Of a stretch of DNA of 58,916 nucleotides, positions 29,312 through 37,210 are shown one piece after another (within the stretch, counting starts at the first letter, position 1; every line of letters begins with the position of its first letter). The position numbers were made by a program, and so were the translations under genes. Source of the stretch: a bacterium (GTDB taxonomy: Bacteria > Vulcanimicrobiota > Vulcanimicrobiia > Vulcanimicrobiales > Vulcanimicrobiaceae); assembly GCA_021805775.1 (NCBI GenBank), contig JAJZED010000015.1:1-58916 (forward strand). The letters are read 5' to 3'. The notes under the pieces are model-generated. The model was not told where the DNA came from. It made no database searches and saw nothing but the letters and a program-made list of their open reading frames with translations.

Positions 29312-31055
29312 TGGCCGGCGCGGCGTGCGGCGCGCGTTCGCGCAACGCGCGATAGGCCGCTGCAAGCGCACCCGGCTCGCTCATCGGTGCGCCGCAAAGC
29401 GTGCCGACACAGAGCGTAGCGGTCGGCGATTCGGCATCCGCGCCCTTCTCGGTGTAGATGCTGAGTTCGGGTGCTCCCAACGCGAGCGCTGCGCGACGCC
29501 ACGCACGCGCTTCGGCGAGGCCGCCACGTACCGTAAGCTTCGATCGCATACGCAGGGCGAGCGCCGTCGCACGAGCGTAACTCGCCGCGAAGAGCCCGGC
29601 GCTGCGATAGCTCGCCGCAAACGGCGCGAGAATCGCGTGCGCGCGCTTCGCATCCTCGGGCCGATCGGCGATCTCGGAGATGCGCAGAAGCGATCGTGCG
29701 AGCGAAGAGTTCTCGGCGAGCGGACGATCGCGCAGCGCGAGGCGCCCGAGTTCATCCTCGCCTGCAATCCTATCGGCGGCGGCGCCGCCGTCGGGAGCGA
29801 ACGCCCCAAGCGTCGCCTGCGCGAGCCGATCCGCGCGCTGGAAGAAACGTTCCTCGCCGAGCGCTTCGTAGGCGTCGAGCGATGCGGCGATCGTCGCGCA
29901 CTGATCGGCGAGGATGCCGCGAACGCGCGGTTCCTCTCCGGAACGCCAGACGCGGAGCATCAGGCCCTCGCTATCGCGCAGACGATTCTCGAGCGTGTCG
30001 AGCACGCGCCGCGCTATTTCAGCAAGGTCGTCGCTTCCGGTCACGAGCGCGATCTGCGCGAAAGCGCCGGCGAGCCCGGCGCTCCATGCGGTATAGGACG
30101 TCGGATCGACGTACGGTTTCTCGCAACGGGCTCGCTCGGCGGCAGCGAGCGCAAAGTAACGTTCGTCGGCATCTTGACTGCCCAGAAAAACCCCACGCTC
30201 TTCGTCGTAGAGCGTGGCGCGCACGTATGCGGTGCTCTGTTGCAGTGCGCTTTGAAGCGCCGCGTCGTTTTCATAGGCGAGCAGACGCGCGAGAATGCGG
30301 AGCAGCGCACCGTGATCTTCGGCCATCTTTTCGAAGTGCGGCACCGACCAATCCGCAGTGGTGGAATAGCGAAAAAAACCGCCCTCGATGCGATCGTAGG
30401 TTCCTCCACCCGCCATCGCGCGCAGCGTCCGGCTCAACATCGCCAGCGACTCGTGACGGCCTGCGAGCCCGTCGTCGAGGAGGTACTCGAGCAAATCCGT
30501 CTGCGGGAATTTCGGCGCGTCCCCAAAACCGCCGTGGCGCCCGTCGTAACTCTCACGCGCTCGTTCGAATACAAAATCCGAAACGCTCGCATCGATTTCG
30601 CCGGCGAGAGCGGGGCTCTCGTTTTTTCGGCTCCCCTCCAGCATAAGGTCTTCGATTTTGTCGCGATGTTCGGCGTAATATTGCGCGATTCGCGCGAGTG
30701 CTTGTCGCATCGCCGGTGCTGGAAGATAGGTGGCGCCGGTGAGAATCGTGCCGTCGGGGGCGAGAAAGGCCGTCGTCGGCCAACCGCCCATGTTATAGCG
30801 TGCGTTGATATCGGGGCGTTCGTCGTTGTCGACGCGGATCGGCACGAAATCGCGCGCGACCGTCGCGATGACCTCGGAATCGGAGTAGCTCGTCTCATCC
30901 ATGACGTGGCACCAGTGGCACCAGACGGCGGAGAGCGAGAGCAAGATCGGACGATCGGTCGAGCGCGCAAGTGCGAACGCCTCGGGGCCCCAGGCGTGCC
31001 AGGGAATCTCGGCGGCGCGATTCGGCCGCGGCGAGAAGCGAAATCCGTCAGCCAT
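29292..31055 (-). CDS. thioredoxin-domain protein, YyaL/DUF255 (SSP411) family
   Basis: 587 residues. N-terminal thioredoxin-like domain with WHAWGPEAFALAR, the redox motif WCHWCHVMDETSY and NMGGWPTTAFLAPDG; the rest is an alpha/alpha-toroid similar to glycoside hydrolases and epimerases (GGGTYDRIEGGFFRYSTTADW, PHFEKM). Family members are usually about 650-700 residues; this one is shorter at the C-terminus. Function in bacteria not settled. Overlaps the small membrane gene upstream by 8 bases. Confidence 0.9.
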   Translation of the reverse strand: MADGFRFSPRPNRAAEIPWHAWGPEAFALARSTDRPILLSLSAVWCHWCHVMDETSYSDSEVIATVARDFVPIRVDNDERPDINARYNMGGWPTTAFLAPDGTILTGATYLPAPAMRQALARIAQYYAEHRDKIEDLMLEGSRKNESPALAGEIDASVSDFVFERARESYDGRHGGFGDAPKFPQTDLLEYLLDDGLAGRHESLAMLSRTLRAMAGGGTYDRIEGGFFRYSTTADWSVPHFEKMAEDHGALLRILARLLAYENDAALQSALQQSTAYVRATLYDEERGVFLGSQDADERYFALAAAERARCEKPYVDPTSYTAWSAGLAGAFAQIALVTGSDDLAEIARRVLDTLENRLRDSEGLMLRVWRSGEEPRVRGILADQCATIAASLDAYEALGEERFFQRADRLAQATLGAFAPDGGAAADRIAGEDELGRLALRDRPLAENSSLARSLLRISEIADRPEDAKRAHAILAPFAASYRSAGLFAASYARATALALRMRSKLTVRGGLAEARAWRRAALALGAPELSIYTEKGADAESPTATLCVGTLCGAPMSEPGALAAAYRALRERAPHAAPATNFPVE

Positions 31056-31326
31056 CGGAGAAACCTCGCAGAAAAGATGTCATGTAAAAAACGATGACGA
31101 GCGTCAGCACCGCGTCGAGCGGCAACGTTGGAAGGTGCAGCGCCTGCGCGCCGACGATCGCGAGCGCAAAAACGAAGCCGAGCAACGCGTAGCGACGGTG
31201 CTTGCGCGGTGTCATCGCATAGACGTCGTCGGCGTACGGGTGCCCTTCGTTACGTCGCGACGCAATGAAGGCGACTGCGGAGAGCGCGAGCGCCGCAAGG
31301 ATGCCGATGACTGCGATAGGAGGCAC
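31048..31326 (-). CDS. small two-helix membrane protein, unknown
   Basis: 92 residues with an N-terminal helix (IAVIGILAALALSAVAFIA), a basic middle (SRRNEGHPYADD, TPRKHRRYALL) and a hydrophobic second half with two short helices. It runs into the YyaL gene with an 8-base overlap, so they form a pair. No family recognised. Confidence 0.6.
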   Translation of the reverse strand: MPPIAVIGILAALALSAVAFIASRRNEGHPYADDVYAMTPRKHRRYALLGFVFALAIVGAQALHLPTLPLDAVLTLVIVFYMTSFLRGFSDG

Positions 31327-31357
31327 GATGCGCCGCCGTGCCTAACGCAGAGCCGTT

Positions 31358-31492
31358 GTGGCTGAAGCGAGCGAGGACGAGAGGCGCGATTTGCGGCGAC
31401 GCGCGCGCATTGCAAGTGCGACCGGTTTACTCGCGATCGTCGTCGCTTGCCTCGCGTTCGCCGCGCTCATAACGACTCTGCGGGCGCGTTAA
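31358..31492 (+). CDS. 44-residue single-pass membrane protein
   Basis: GTG start at 31358, stop at 31490-31492. The charged head MAEASEDERRDLRRRARI is followed by one 20-residue membrane helix (ATGLLAIVVACLAFAALI) and a basic end LRAR, a positive-inside layout that random frames rarely give. It is divergent from the 92-residue membrane gene (31 bases apart) and its end overlaps the MFS gene by 26 bases. Function unknown. Confidence 0.5.
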   Translation: MAEASEDERRDLRRRARIASATGLLAIVVACLAFAALITTLRAR

Positions 31493-32642
31493 GCGGCGGC
31501 CGCCCGAGGCGCAGACCGAGGGCGAGCGCGACGGCAGCGAAGAGCAGCGATTCGATGCCGGCGAACGGGCTTCCCCAACGCGTCAACATGCCGGTCGAAA
31601 TCGGCGGTGCGATAACGCCCGCAACGGAATCGAGCGACGAGCTGACGCCGAGCACCGTGCCCTGTTCTCGCTCCGAGGCGAGCGCACTAATCAGTGCGGT
31701 AATTCCGGTATTTGCAAAGCCGACGCCGATGGTGAGGCTCGCGTAGGCAACGGCGAGCAAGAGCAGGTTGTGGACGAACGGCAAGAGCGCGAGCGCCGCA
31801 ACTAAGAGCGCGAGCCCGATCGTCGACATTCGCCGGTCGCCGAAGCGTTCCGATGCCCGCCCGATGAGGAAAGCATTTACCAAAACGGTGAACGCTGCAT
31901 ACACGGCAAAGGCGATATCGGTTTGGAAGAGCGTGAAGCCGAGTTGCCCTTGCAGATAGAGCGCGATGACGCTGTAGTAGCCGTAGAGGGCGAGCGAGAG
32001 CGCGAGCTTCTGGCGCAAAATACGCGCGAGATGCGGATTGCGCAAGGTTGCGAGCACCTCGCCAAACCCGACGCGCGCCTCGCGTTCGTCCGGTTTCGGT
32101 TTCGATTCGGGGAGCATAAAATAGGTCACCAACAGCGTGATGAACTGCAGCCCCGCCGCAGCGAGAAACGGAGCGGTGAAGCCGAAGCGCGCGAAGAGTA
32201 AGCCGCCGCCGACCGGGCCGAAGACCATCGCGCCGGCGAACGTCGCGCCGATATAGCCGAAGGCGCGCGCGCGTTCGTTGGGAGCGACGAGATCGGCGAC
32301 GTAGGCCTGCGTGACGCTGATGTTGCCGCCGGAGAGCCCTTCGATGACGCGCGCGATGAAAACGATGAGGAGGTTCGGTGCGAAGGCTAACATCGCCCAA
32401 CCGATCGTCGCGCCGATTTGGCTGATAATGAGCACGTGTTTGCGGCCGAGGCGGTCGGAGGCGTTCCCCCAAAGCGGCGCTGCGATGAGCTGGCAGAGGG
32501 AGAATGTCGTAAAGAGCAACCCGGCGACGACCGGTGCCGCCCCGAAATGGGTGACGAAATACGGCAGCATCGGAATCAGCATGCTGAAACCGAGGATATC
32601 GATAAACGTGATGCCGAGAATCGGCGCGAGTTTTCGAATCAT
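31467..32642 (-). CDS. MFS transporter, TetA-like drug:H+ antiporter family
   Basis: 391 residues, twelve hydrophobic segments. N-terminus PILGITFIDILGFSMLIPMLPY with the D-x-x-G-x-x-x-x-x-P pattern of TetA-like DHA1 pumps; loop 2-3 GNASDRLGRKHVL (MFS motif A, family G-x-x-x-D-R-x-G-R-K); motif C-like GATFAGAMVFGPVGGGLL in helix 5. Likely drug or metabolite efflux. Starts 118 bases from the tRNA gene and no repressor gene lies nearby. Confidence 0.88.
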   Translation of the reverse strand: MIRKLAPILGITFIDILGFSMLIPMLPYFVTHFGAAPVVAGLLFTTFSLCQLIAAPLWGNASDRLGRKHVLIISQIGATIGWAMLAFAPNLLIVFIARVIEGLSGGNISVTQAYVADLVAPNERARAFGYIGATFAGAMVFGPVGGGLLFARFGFTAPFLAAAGLQFITLLVTYFMLPESKPKPDEREARVGFGEVLATLRNPHLARILRQKLALSLALYGYYSVIALYLQGQLGFTLFQTDIAFAVYAAFTVLVNAFLIGRASERFGDRRMSTIGLALLVAALALLPFVHNLLLLAVAYASLTIGVGFANTGITALISALASEREQGTVLGVSSSLDSVAGVIAPPISTGMLTRWGSPFAGIESLLFAAVALALGLRLGRPPLNAPAESL

Positions 32643-32760
32643 AGGGCTCTCCGGAGTAGGGACACGCGAAGATCCCCGAAGGCTTCAGGGGGCTCTCCCC
32701 GGCTGCCCGGGAGCGCCGACGGAGGGCGGCGCGCCGCGGGCGCGAATGGAGGCGGGCCGT

Positions 32761-32847
32761 GCCCAGGTGGCGGAATTGGTAGACGCGCTGGTTTCAGGTA
32801 TCAGTGGTGGCAACACCGTGGGGGTTCGAGTCCCTTCCTGGGCACCA
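32761..32847 (+). tRNA. tRNA-Leu (CAG), CCA encoded
   Basis: 87 bases. Acceptor GCCCAGG pairs with CCTGGGC (32837-32843), discriminator A, encoded CCA at 32845-32847. Anticodon stem CTGGT/ATCAG with loop TTCAGGT gives anticodon CAG at 32795-32797, reading CUG. The long variable arm GGTGGCAACACC marks a class II tRNA, and TTCGAGT is the T loop. Leu is expected from A at the discriminator and the anticodon. Confidence 0.96.
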
Positions 32848-32865
32848 AGCGGCATCGCGGCAGAA

Positions 32866-32888
32866 CGCCCTCTTTCGAACGGGGGGCG
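32866..32888 (+). terminator. possible terminator after tRNA-Leu
   Basis: CGCCCTC, an 8-base loop and GGGGGCG form a 7-bp GC-rich stem 19 bases after the tRNA, followed by CTTTCG, a weak U-tract. Could also slow the convergent gene's transcript. Confidence 0.4.
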
Positions 32889-32906
32889 CTTTCGTGCGGG
32901 GCTCGC

Positions 32907-33461
32907 TTAGGGGGCGACGAAGCCCGCCTCTTTCCAGATCGTGCCATCGCTGAAGCGAGCGGCGACCACCGAACAATCGACGCGCCCGATGAGGGGCGCA
33001 TCGGTTGCGAAGCGGATGGCGCGCGCGCCGTTTAGCCCAGTTCGAACTTCGCCGATCGGCGTTTCCCACGGCGGAATACTCCACCCGGCGACCGGTTGCG
33101 TATGCTGAATCGAAACCCCAGGGGAGAATGTGCCGTGGACCATTTTGTAATAGTCGCCGATACGATCGTCGAACGGATCGTATAACGAAAACTTAAAAAG
33201 CAAATCGGTTATGGATTTGCTGCCGACGTTCTCGAAATTCGCTCCGCTTTCGATCGTCGCAATACCGAGATTTGTCGAATAAAAAGCAGTGCATTTCGCA
33301 ACTTGAACCGGCGACGCGCTCGTGTTGCTCGCTTGCGCCGTCGTTATCGCAGCCGCACGGGCGATGGATTGCACGCCGAATGCCTCGACGAGGGTGCAGA
33401 AAAAAAAGATTAGGGTCGCAACGTTCCGATTCACCGGAAAAGCCTTCCGGGGGCATGCCAT
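32907..33461 (-). CDS. exported protein, GTFSPGV-domain family
   Basis: 184 residues from ATG 33461, chosen because a signal peptide follows (VATLIFFFCTLVEAFGVQSIARA). The mature domain has Cys-x-AFYS, a strand with ANFENVGSKSITDLLFKFSLYD, then HGTFSPGVSIQH and finally DCSVVAARFSDGTIWKE. The same pattern (Cys-x-x-x-Y, I.F.N...K, GTFSPxVxIxH, C-x-V/L, F-x-DG-x-x-W) occurs in the protein at 46372-47289, so the two share a domain. Two Cys likely form a disulfide. Function unknown. Confidence 0.7.
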   Translation of the reverse strand: MACPRKAFPVNRNVATLIFFFCTLVEAFGVQSIARAAAITTAQASNTSASPVQVAKCTAFYSTNLGIATIESGANFENVGSKSITDLLFKFSLYDPFDDRIGDYYKMVHGTFSPGVSIQHTQPVAGWSIPPWETPIGEVRTGLNGARAIRFATDAPLIGRVDCSVVAARFSDGTIWKEAGFVAP

Positions 33462-33547
33462 GCGATCCTTTGGCGGCGTAACGCCCCGGCTCCGACCCGT
33501 CATGCCGCCGCCCCCCGTCGCCGCGACTGGTCCGGTGAAAACCACGG

Positions 33548-33775
33548 ATGTCGAAAGCGGCAAGGCGGCGGTTGCGTGCTATGGATCTCGCCTTTAAAGG
33601 CGAACCTCTAAACCCGGATGTCGTCGCATGGAGCGCCCACGAGCATAGCTTTACGGGCGACGACGCTGCGAGTCTTGCGCTTGCACTTCAGAAAGGGAAT
33701 TCAATAGCAACCTTGGACGAACAGATTCGAAACGCCGCGCGTTCGGCAAGAGTGCTATGGAAATCCCATTCATAA
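33548..33775 (+). pseudogene. C-terminal remnant of a VapC-type PIN-domain toxin
   Basis: The frame ends with HSFTGDDAASLALALQKGN followed by SIATLDEQIRNAARSARV. This is the C-terminal part of PIN ribonucleases (family TGYDAxYLALAxxxGxPLATLDxxLxxAA), including the last acidic residues. The N-terminal strand with its first Asp and the central Glu are absent; upstream sequence is short and unrelated. No antitoxin gene lies upstream. It overlaps the HAD gene by 19 bases. Confidence 0.65.
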
Positions 33776-34455
33776 ATACGGCGTCATCGGGGTCGTCGCC
33801 GTGCCGCTTGCCCGCCATCTGCTTCGATCTCGACGGCACGTTGATCGATCCGTATCTCGGAATCTCGCGAAGCATTGCTTTTGCGCTCGATCGGCTCGCT
33901 CTCTCCGAGATCGACGTAACGGATTGCAGAGCGTTTATCGGCCCGTCGATTCAGGATACGTTTCAGCGGCTTCTTGGCCCCGACGCCGCTTTAATAGCCA
34001 GGGCCGTGCAGTATTTCCGGGAGCGGTACGCCGAGCTCGGGCTATTCGAGTCCGCACCGTATCCGGAGATTCCCGCTATGCTTGCCGAATTGAGCGCTGC
34101 GGCCTCACTCTTCGTTTGTACCTCGAAACCAAGGGTTTATGCGGAGCGTATTTTGCATGCTTTTGCCATCGACCGATATTTTTCCGGAATTTACGGAAGC
34201 GAGTTCGATGGAACGCGCACCGATAAATCGGAGCTCTTGGCCTGGCTGCTTGCGCGAGAAGGGTTAAGCGGCCGAGCCGTCGCCATGGTGGGCGATCGCT
34301 CGTTCGATATCTTCGCCGCGAAAGAGAACGGTTTGCCCGGCATCGGCGTGCTCTGGGGGTATGGAAGCGAGATAGAACTCGCCGACGCAGGCGCTCGGGC
34401 GCTCCTTTCAGAGGTTCGCCAACTCCGATCGCTGCCGTCGATTATCGCGTCGTAA
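33757..34455 (+). CDS. HAD-family hydrolase, phosphoglycolate-phosphatase-like
   Basis: 232 residues from ATG 33757; the conserved part starts at about residue 19. HAD motif I ICFDLDGTLID, motif II S/T in FVCTSKPRVYAE, motif III Lys in GTRTDKSELL, motif IV MVGDRSFDIFAAKENG, and the end GIGVLWGYGS. The all-helical cap with IGPSIQDTFQRLLG is of the Gph/PpaX type. Likely clears phosphoglycolate or splits small phosphates; substrate unproven. Confidence 0.88.
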   Translation: MEIPFINTASSGSSPCRLPAICFDLDGTLIDPYLGISRSIAFALDRLALSEIDVTDCRAFIGPSIQDTFQRLLGPDAALIARAVQYFRERYAELGLFESAPYPEIPAMLAELSAAASLFVCTSKPRVYAERILHAFAIDRYFSGIYGSEFDGTRTDKSELLAWLLAREGLSGRAVAMVGDRSFDIFAAKENGLPGIGVLWGYGSEIELADAGARALLSEVRQLRSLPSIIAS

Positions 34456-34738
34456 CTTCGACGTAATCGCGTTCGCCGCTCGCGGGATTGTAACGCACTT
34501 CGAGAAGTTTACCGCTCGTGGGATCGACGAAACGTTCGCCGGTCGGTTCCCAGCCCGGCGCACTACGATCGATCTTCGGGCGATAGTGCGAGCTCTCGAA
34601 GATGACCGCGACGAGCACGATGGCGCCGATGATAAACCACTCGCTTCCGAGCGGCCATAGATAGTAGCTTCCGAGGAAGAGCGTCGCGCCCGAAAGCACG
34701 AACGCCGCGGCGGCTGTAATAAGGCTACGTTTGAGCAT
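34442..34738 (-). CDS. small membrane protein, unknown
   Basis: 98 residues: two helices (LITAAAAFVLSGATLFLGSYYL and WFIIGAIVLVAVIFESS), then a soluble tail with GWEPTGERFVDPTSGKLLEVRYNPASGERDYV, where the VDPxSGKxxxVxYxPxxGxRxYV repeat-like pattern resembles short beta hairpins. Three bases after the YbjQ-type gene, so probably co-transcribed with it. Converges with the HAD gene (14-base overlap). Confidence 0.6.
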   Translation of the reverse strand: MLKRSLITAAAAFVLSGATLFLGSYYLWPLGSEWFIIGAIVLVAVIFESSHYRPKIDRSAPGWEPTGERFVDPTSGKLLEVRYNPASGERDYVEVTTR

Positions 34739-34741
34739 CGC

Positions 34742-35065
34742 TTATGCCTCCGGCTCGATGATGCACGCCGTCCCGTAGGCGACGATCTCGCTCATCATCT
34801 GTCCGAGTTCCGATGAATCGAACCGCATGGCGAGCACGGCGTTCGCGCCCATGCTTTGAGCGTTCTGAACCATCCGGTCGAGCGCATGGCGGCGAGCCTC
34901 TTCAAGCATCTCGGTATATTCGGTGATCTCACCGCCGCCGAGCGAGCGAAGGCCGGCCATGATATTTCCGCCGAGGCCCCGACTGCGAACGACGATGCCG
35001 AAGACTTGGCCTTTCATCTCCCGAATGCGCGCGCCGGCGACCGTGGGCGTTGTAACGACAAGCAT
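34742..35065 (-). CDS. YbjQ/UPF0145 family protein
   Basis: 107 residues from ATG 35065, preceded by GGAGGG at good spacing; the longer frame upstream has no support. Matches the DUF74 (YbjQ) fold: VVTTPTVAGARIREMKGQVFGI, SRGLGGNIMAGLRSLGGGEI, ARRHALDRMVQNAQSMGANAV and MSEIVAYGTACII. Forms a pentamer in known structures; cell role unknown. Confidence 0.92.
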   Translation of the reverse strand: MLVVTTPTVAGARIREMKGQVFGIVVRSRGLGGNIMAGLRSLGGGEITEYTEMLEEARRHALDRMVQNAQSMGANAVLAMRFDSSELGQMMSEIVAYGTACIIEPEA

Positions 35066-35132
35066 ACGAACCCTCCATTCTCGCCTTCCTACCTTGCGTG
35101 CGCGGCCAAAGTTTCTAAACGTAGGCGGAAAA

Positions 35133-35168
35133 TCATAGGGGAACGACCATTCGATCGTTCCCCTATGA
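35133..35168. repeat. perfect 14-bp inverted repeat (hairpin, 8-base loop)
   Basis: Left arm TCATAGGGGAACGA at 35133-35146, loop CCATTCGA, right arm TCGTTCCCCTATGA at 35155-35168. No U-run follows on either strand, so not a standard terminator. It could be an RNA hairpin upstream of the YbjQ-type gene or a small palindromic element. Confidence 0.75.
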
Positions 35169-35283
35169 CCTGCTGCACTCTCCTGAAGGAGGGTTTGGGT
35201 GCGCGCGGTGGAGGTCGCTCGCACCCATTTCCCCTCGTCAGCGGCAAGCCGTTGCCGAGGGAAACTTTATCGACGTGTCGTCG

Positions 35284-35442
35284 TTAGTTAAGCCGTTTGA
35301 GTACGGCGGAGAAGCCCGATACGCGCGGGCCCCAGCCGCTGAATCCCGTTCCGAACTGCGTCGTTGCAATGACGCGCGTCATCGAGATTACCGGCTCTTT
35401 TACTTCGACTACCGGTGCGGTAGTGTTCGAAGTCGCTTTCAT
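35284..35442 (-). CDS. 52-residue peptide, possible small secreted or modified peptide
   Basis: ATG 35442 to TAA 35284, with AAAGGGAT a few bases upstream. Acidic/Val-rich N-terminal half (MKATSNTTAPVVEVKEPVIS) and a Gly/Ser/Phe/Trp-rich half (TTQFGTGFSGWGPRVSGFSA) ending in basic LKRLN. The two-part layout, leader-like then Gly-rich core, recalls RiPP precursors, but no modifying enzyme or protease-transporter is nearby. It sits alone in an AT-rich intergenic region. Coding status is a judgement from composition and ribosome site. Confidence 0.45.
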   Translation of the reverse strand: MKATSNTTAPVVEVKEPVISMTRVIATTQFGTGFSGWGPRVSGFSAVLKRLN

Positions 35443-35773
35443 AAATATCCCTTTCGTTTACGCGTCGCTCTAAGCAAATCGCAGCGCTAACGTACATCCC
35501 CTACTACGTGCACTCTACGATATTTGTTTCACATCGGAAGAATAATTATTGCAGATGAATGTATGATGAATAACGTGTGACAATCGCATGCGAAGACGGG
35601 AAAATATACGCAGCATAAGACGACCTACGTCGGTGATGCATGTCGCGCGATCCTGGGGGTTTGCTGTGCGAGGGCGGGGGAGCGGGCCCGCCGGCCGTGC
35701 CGTTACCCCGCGAAAGCCGGGGGGAGTGAAACGTTGAGGTGGAAGCAAGCGTACTATAGGTGAGGTAACTTTC

Positions 35774-37210
35774 GTGGAACGACTCGTTTTCGGCCCGTTC
35801 GAACTGGACGTCGAGCGGCTGGTGCTCAGCGCCGACGGCACTCAGCTCGCCTTGGGGCCCAAGGTGGTGGAGACGCTGCTCGCGCTCGCCGAGCGCCCCG
35901 GTGAGATCTTAGCGAAGAAGGATCTGCTCGGCCGGATCTGGCCCGAGGGCTTTATCGAGGAGGCAAGCCTCTCCCAGAACGTCTACGTGCTGCGCAAAAC
36001 GATGCGCGCCCACTGGGCGGGCGAGGTCATCGAGACGCTTCCCCGGCGTGGATATCGTTTCGTCGCGACGCTCGAGGCGCCGGCCGCTGTGGCGGCCGCC
36101 CCGCTCGCGCCACTGCAACCGGCCGCCCCGCTCGCGCCACCGCAACCGGCGGCCGCAATTCCCGCTCGCCGGCGTCGATGGCTGCCTTCGGTCGCTGTCT
36201 TTGCCGCAGCGCTGGTGATGGGGGTGCTCGCTCTCCGGCTCGTCGCACTCCAAGGCGACGCGCACACGCGCGCCCTCCCGCCCGCCGCACAGCGCCTCTA
36301 CGCGCTCGGGCGCTACTACTGGAACGAACGGAGCCAAACCAGTCTCTTACGGAGCCTCGCGTACTTTCACCGGGTCGTTGCCCTCGCTCCGCAGGATCCG
36401 CGCGGGTACGAAGCACTCGCGTCGGCCGAGGCGATGATGGGCGATTACGGATACGGCGTTCCGGCTCGCGATTATTCCGCAGCCGGAAAGTACGCCAAGA
36501 AGGCGATCGCACTCGACCCCAGGGCGGGCGAGGCCTATGCCGCGCTCGGGGCAATCGCGCTCGACCGTCGGCATTTCCCGAGCGCAAATCGCCTCCTCCA
36601 GAAGGCGGTAAAGTTGGCCCCCAAGGATGCACCGGCGCGCGAATGGCTCGGCATCCTGCGCTTGAATAACGGCGATGCCGCCGCCGGTTATCGCGATCTA
36701 CGGCTCGCGGCTCGGCTCGATCCGCTCTCCACTGCGACGACGGCGTGGCTCGCGCAAGCGGCGTATTTCGACCGGCATTTCCACCGGGCGATCGCCGACG
36801 CGCACCAGGCACTCGATCTCGATCCGCACCGCCTAGAAACCATGACGACCATCGGCTTGGCGCAGGAGGCGCTCGGGAAAAATCGCTCGGCGGCAGCAAC
36901 ATTTCAAGCCTTTTCGACCCGTTGTGCGAGTTGCCGTAACGAAGGCGCCGCGTTGCTCGCCGATCTCTACGCCCGCGAAGGGAAGCGCGCGCTCGCGCAA
37001 CACGAGCTTGCGCTCGCGCGCACCGACGTGCACGACGTCGGGCGCGACGACTTGGCCTTTGCGTTTGCCGCGCTCGGGAAACGCGGGCGTGCGTTGGCGG
37101 TACTCGCACATGCCGGCGCCGCAACGCACCTGGCGTTCGAGATGGATCCGCGCTTCGATAGTTTGCGCGATTTTCCGATCTATCGCTCGGCCCCGCGCGT
37201 CTCTTCGTGA
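35774..37210 (+). CDS. CadC/ToxR-like winged-helix regulator with TPR repeats
   Basis: 478 residues from GTG 35774. Residues 1-100 are an OmpR-type winged helix (FGPFELDVERLVLSADG, LGPKVVETLLALAERPGEIL, SLSQNVYVLRK, IETLPRRGYRFVA). A Pro/Ala repeat linker follows (LAPLQPAAPLAPPQPAA), then a membrane helix at about 138-158 and at least five TPR-like units (AGEAYAALGAIALDRRH, APAREWLGILRLNNGD...). DNA binding inside, sensing outside, signalled across the membrane without phosphorylation. Its stop overlaps the AhpD-like gene start (GTGA), tying the two together. Confidence 0.85.
   Translation: MERLVFGPFELDVERLVLSADGTQLALGPKVVETLLALAERPGEILAKKDLLGRIWPEGFIEEASLSQNVYVLRKTMRAHWAGEVIETLPRRGYRFVATLEAPAAVAAAPLAPLQPAAPLAPPQPAAAIPARRRRWLPSVAVFAAALVMGVLALRLVALQGDAHTRALPPAAQRLYALGRYYWNERSQTSLLRSLAYFHRVVALAPQDPRGYEALASAEAMMGDYGYGVPARDYSAAGKYAKKAIALDPRAGEAYAALGAIALDRRHFPSANRLLQKAVKLAPKDAPAREWLGILRLNNGDAAAGYRDLRLAARLDPLSTATTAWLAQAAYFDRHFHRAIADAHQALDLDPHRLETMTTIGLAQEALGKNRSAAATFQAFSTRCASCRNEGAALLADLYAREGKRALAQHELALARTDVHDVGRDDLAFAFAALGKRGRALAVLAHAGAATHLAFEMDPRFDSLRDFPIYRSAPRVSS

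Larger units (their letters stand above)
35066..35773. other. 708-base intergenic region with hairpin, small ORF and AT-rich patch
   Basis: No long conserved gene on either strand. It contains the 14-bp hairpin at 35133-35168 and the 52-codon ORF at 35284-35442. A notably AT-rich patch around 35440-35600 differs from the GC-rich surroundings and may hold promoters. The last 20 bases before 35774 have TACTATAGG and GGTGAGG, a possible -10 and ribosome site for the winged-helix regulator. Confidence 0.6.

Noticed and set aside
29325-31097. 590-codon open frame antisense to the YyaL-type gene
   Set aside because: Arg-rich, low-complexity shadow; the minus-strand gene has clear family motifs.
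32794-33084. 96-codon minus-strand ORF over the tRNA-Leu gene
   Set aside because: Translation of the tRNA complement (GRDSNPHG-type artefact often seen in databases).
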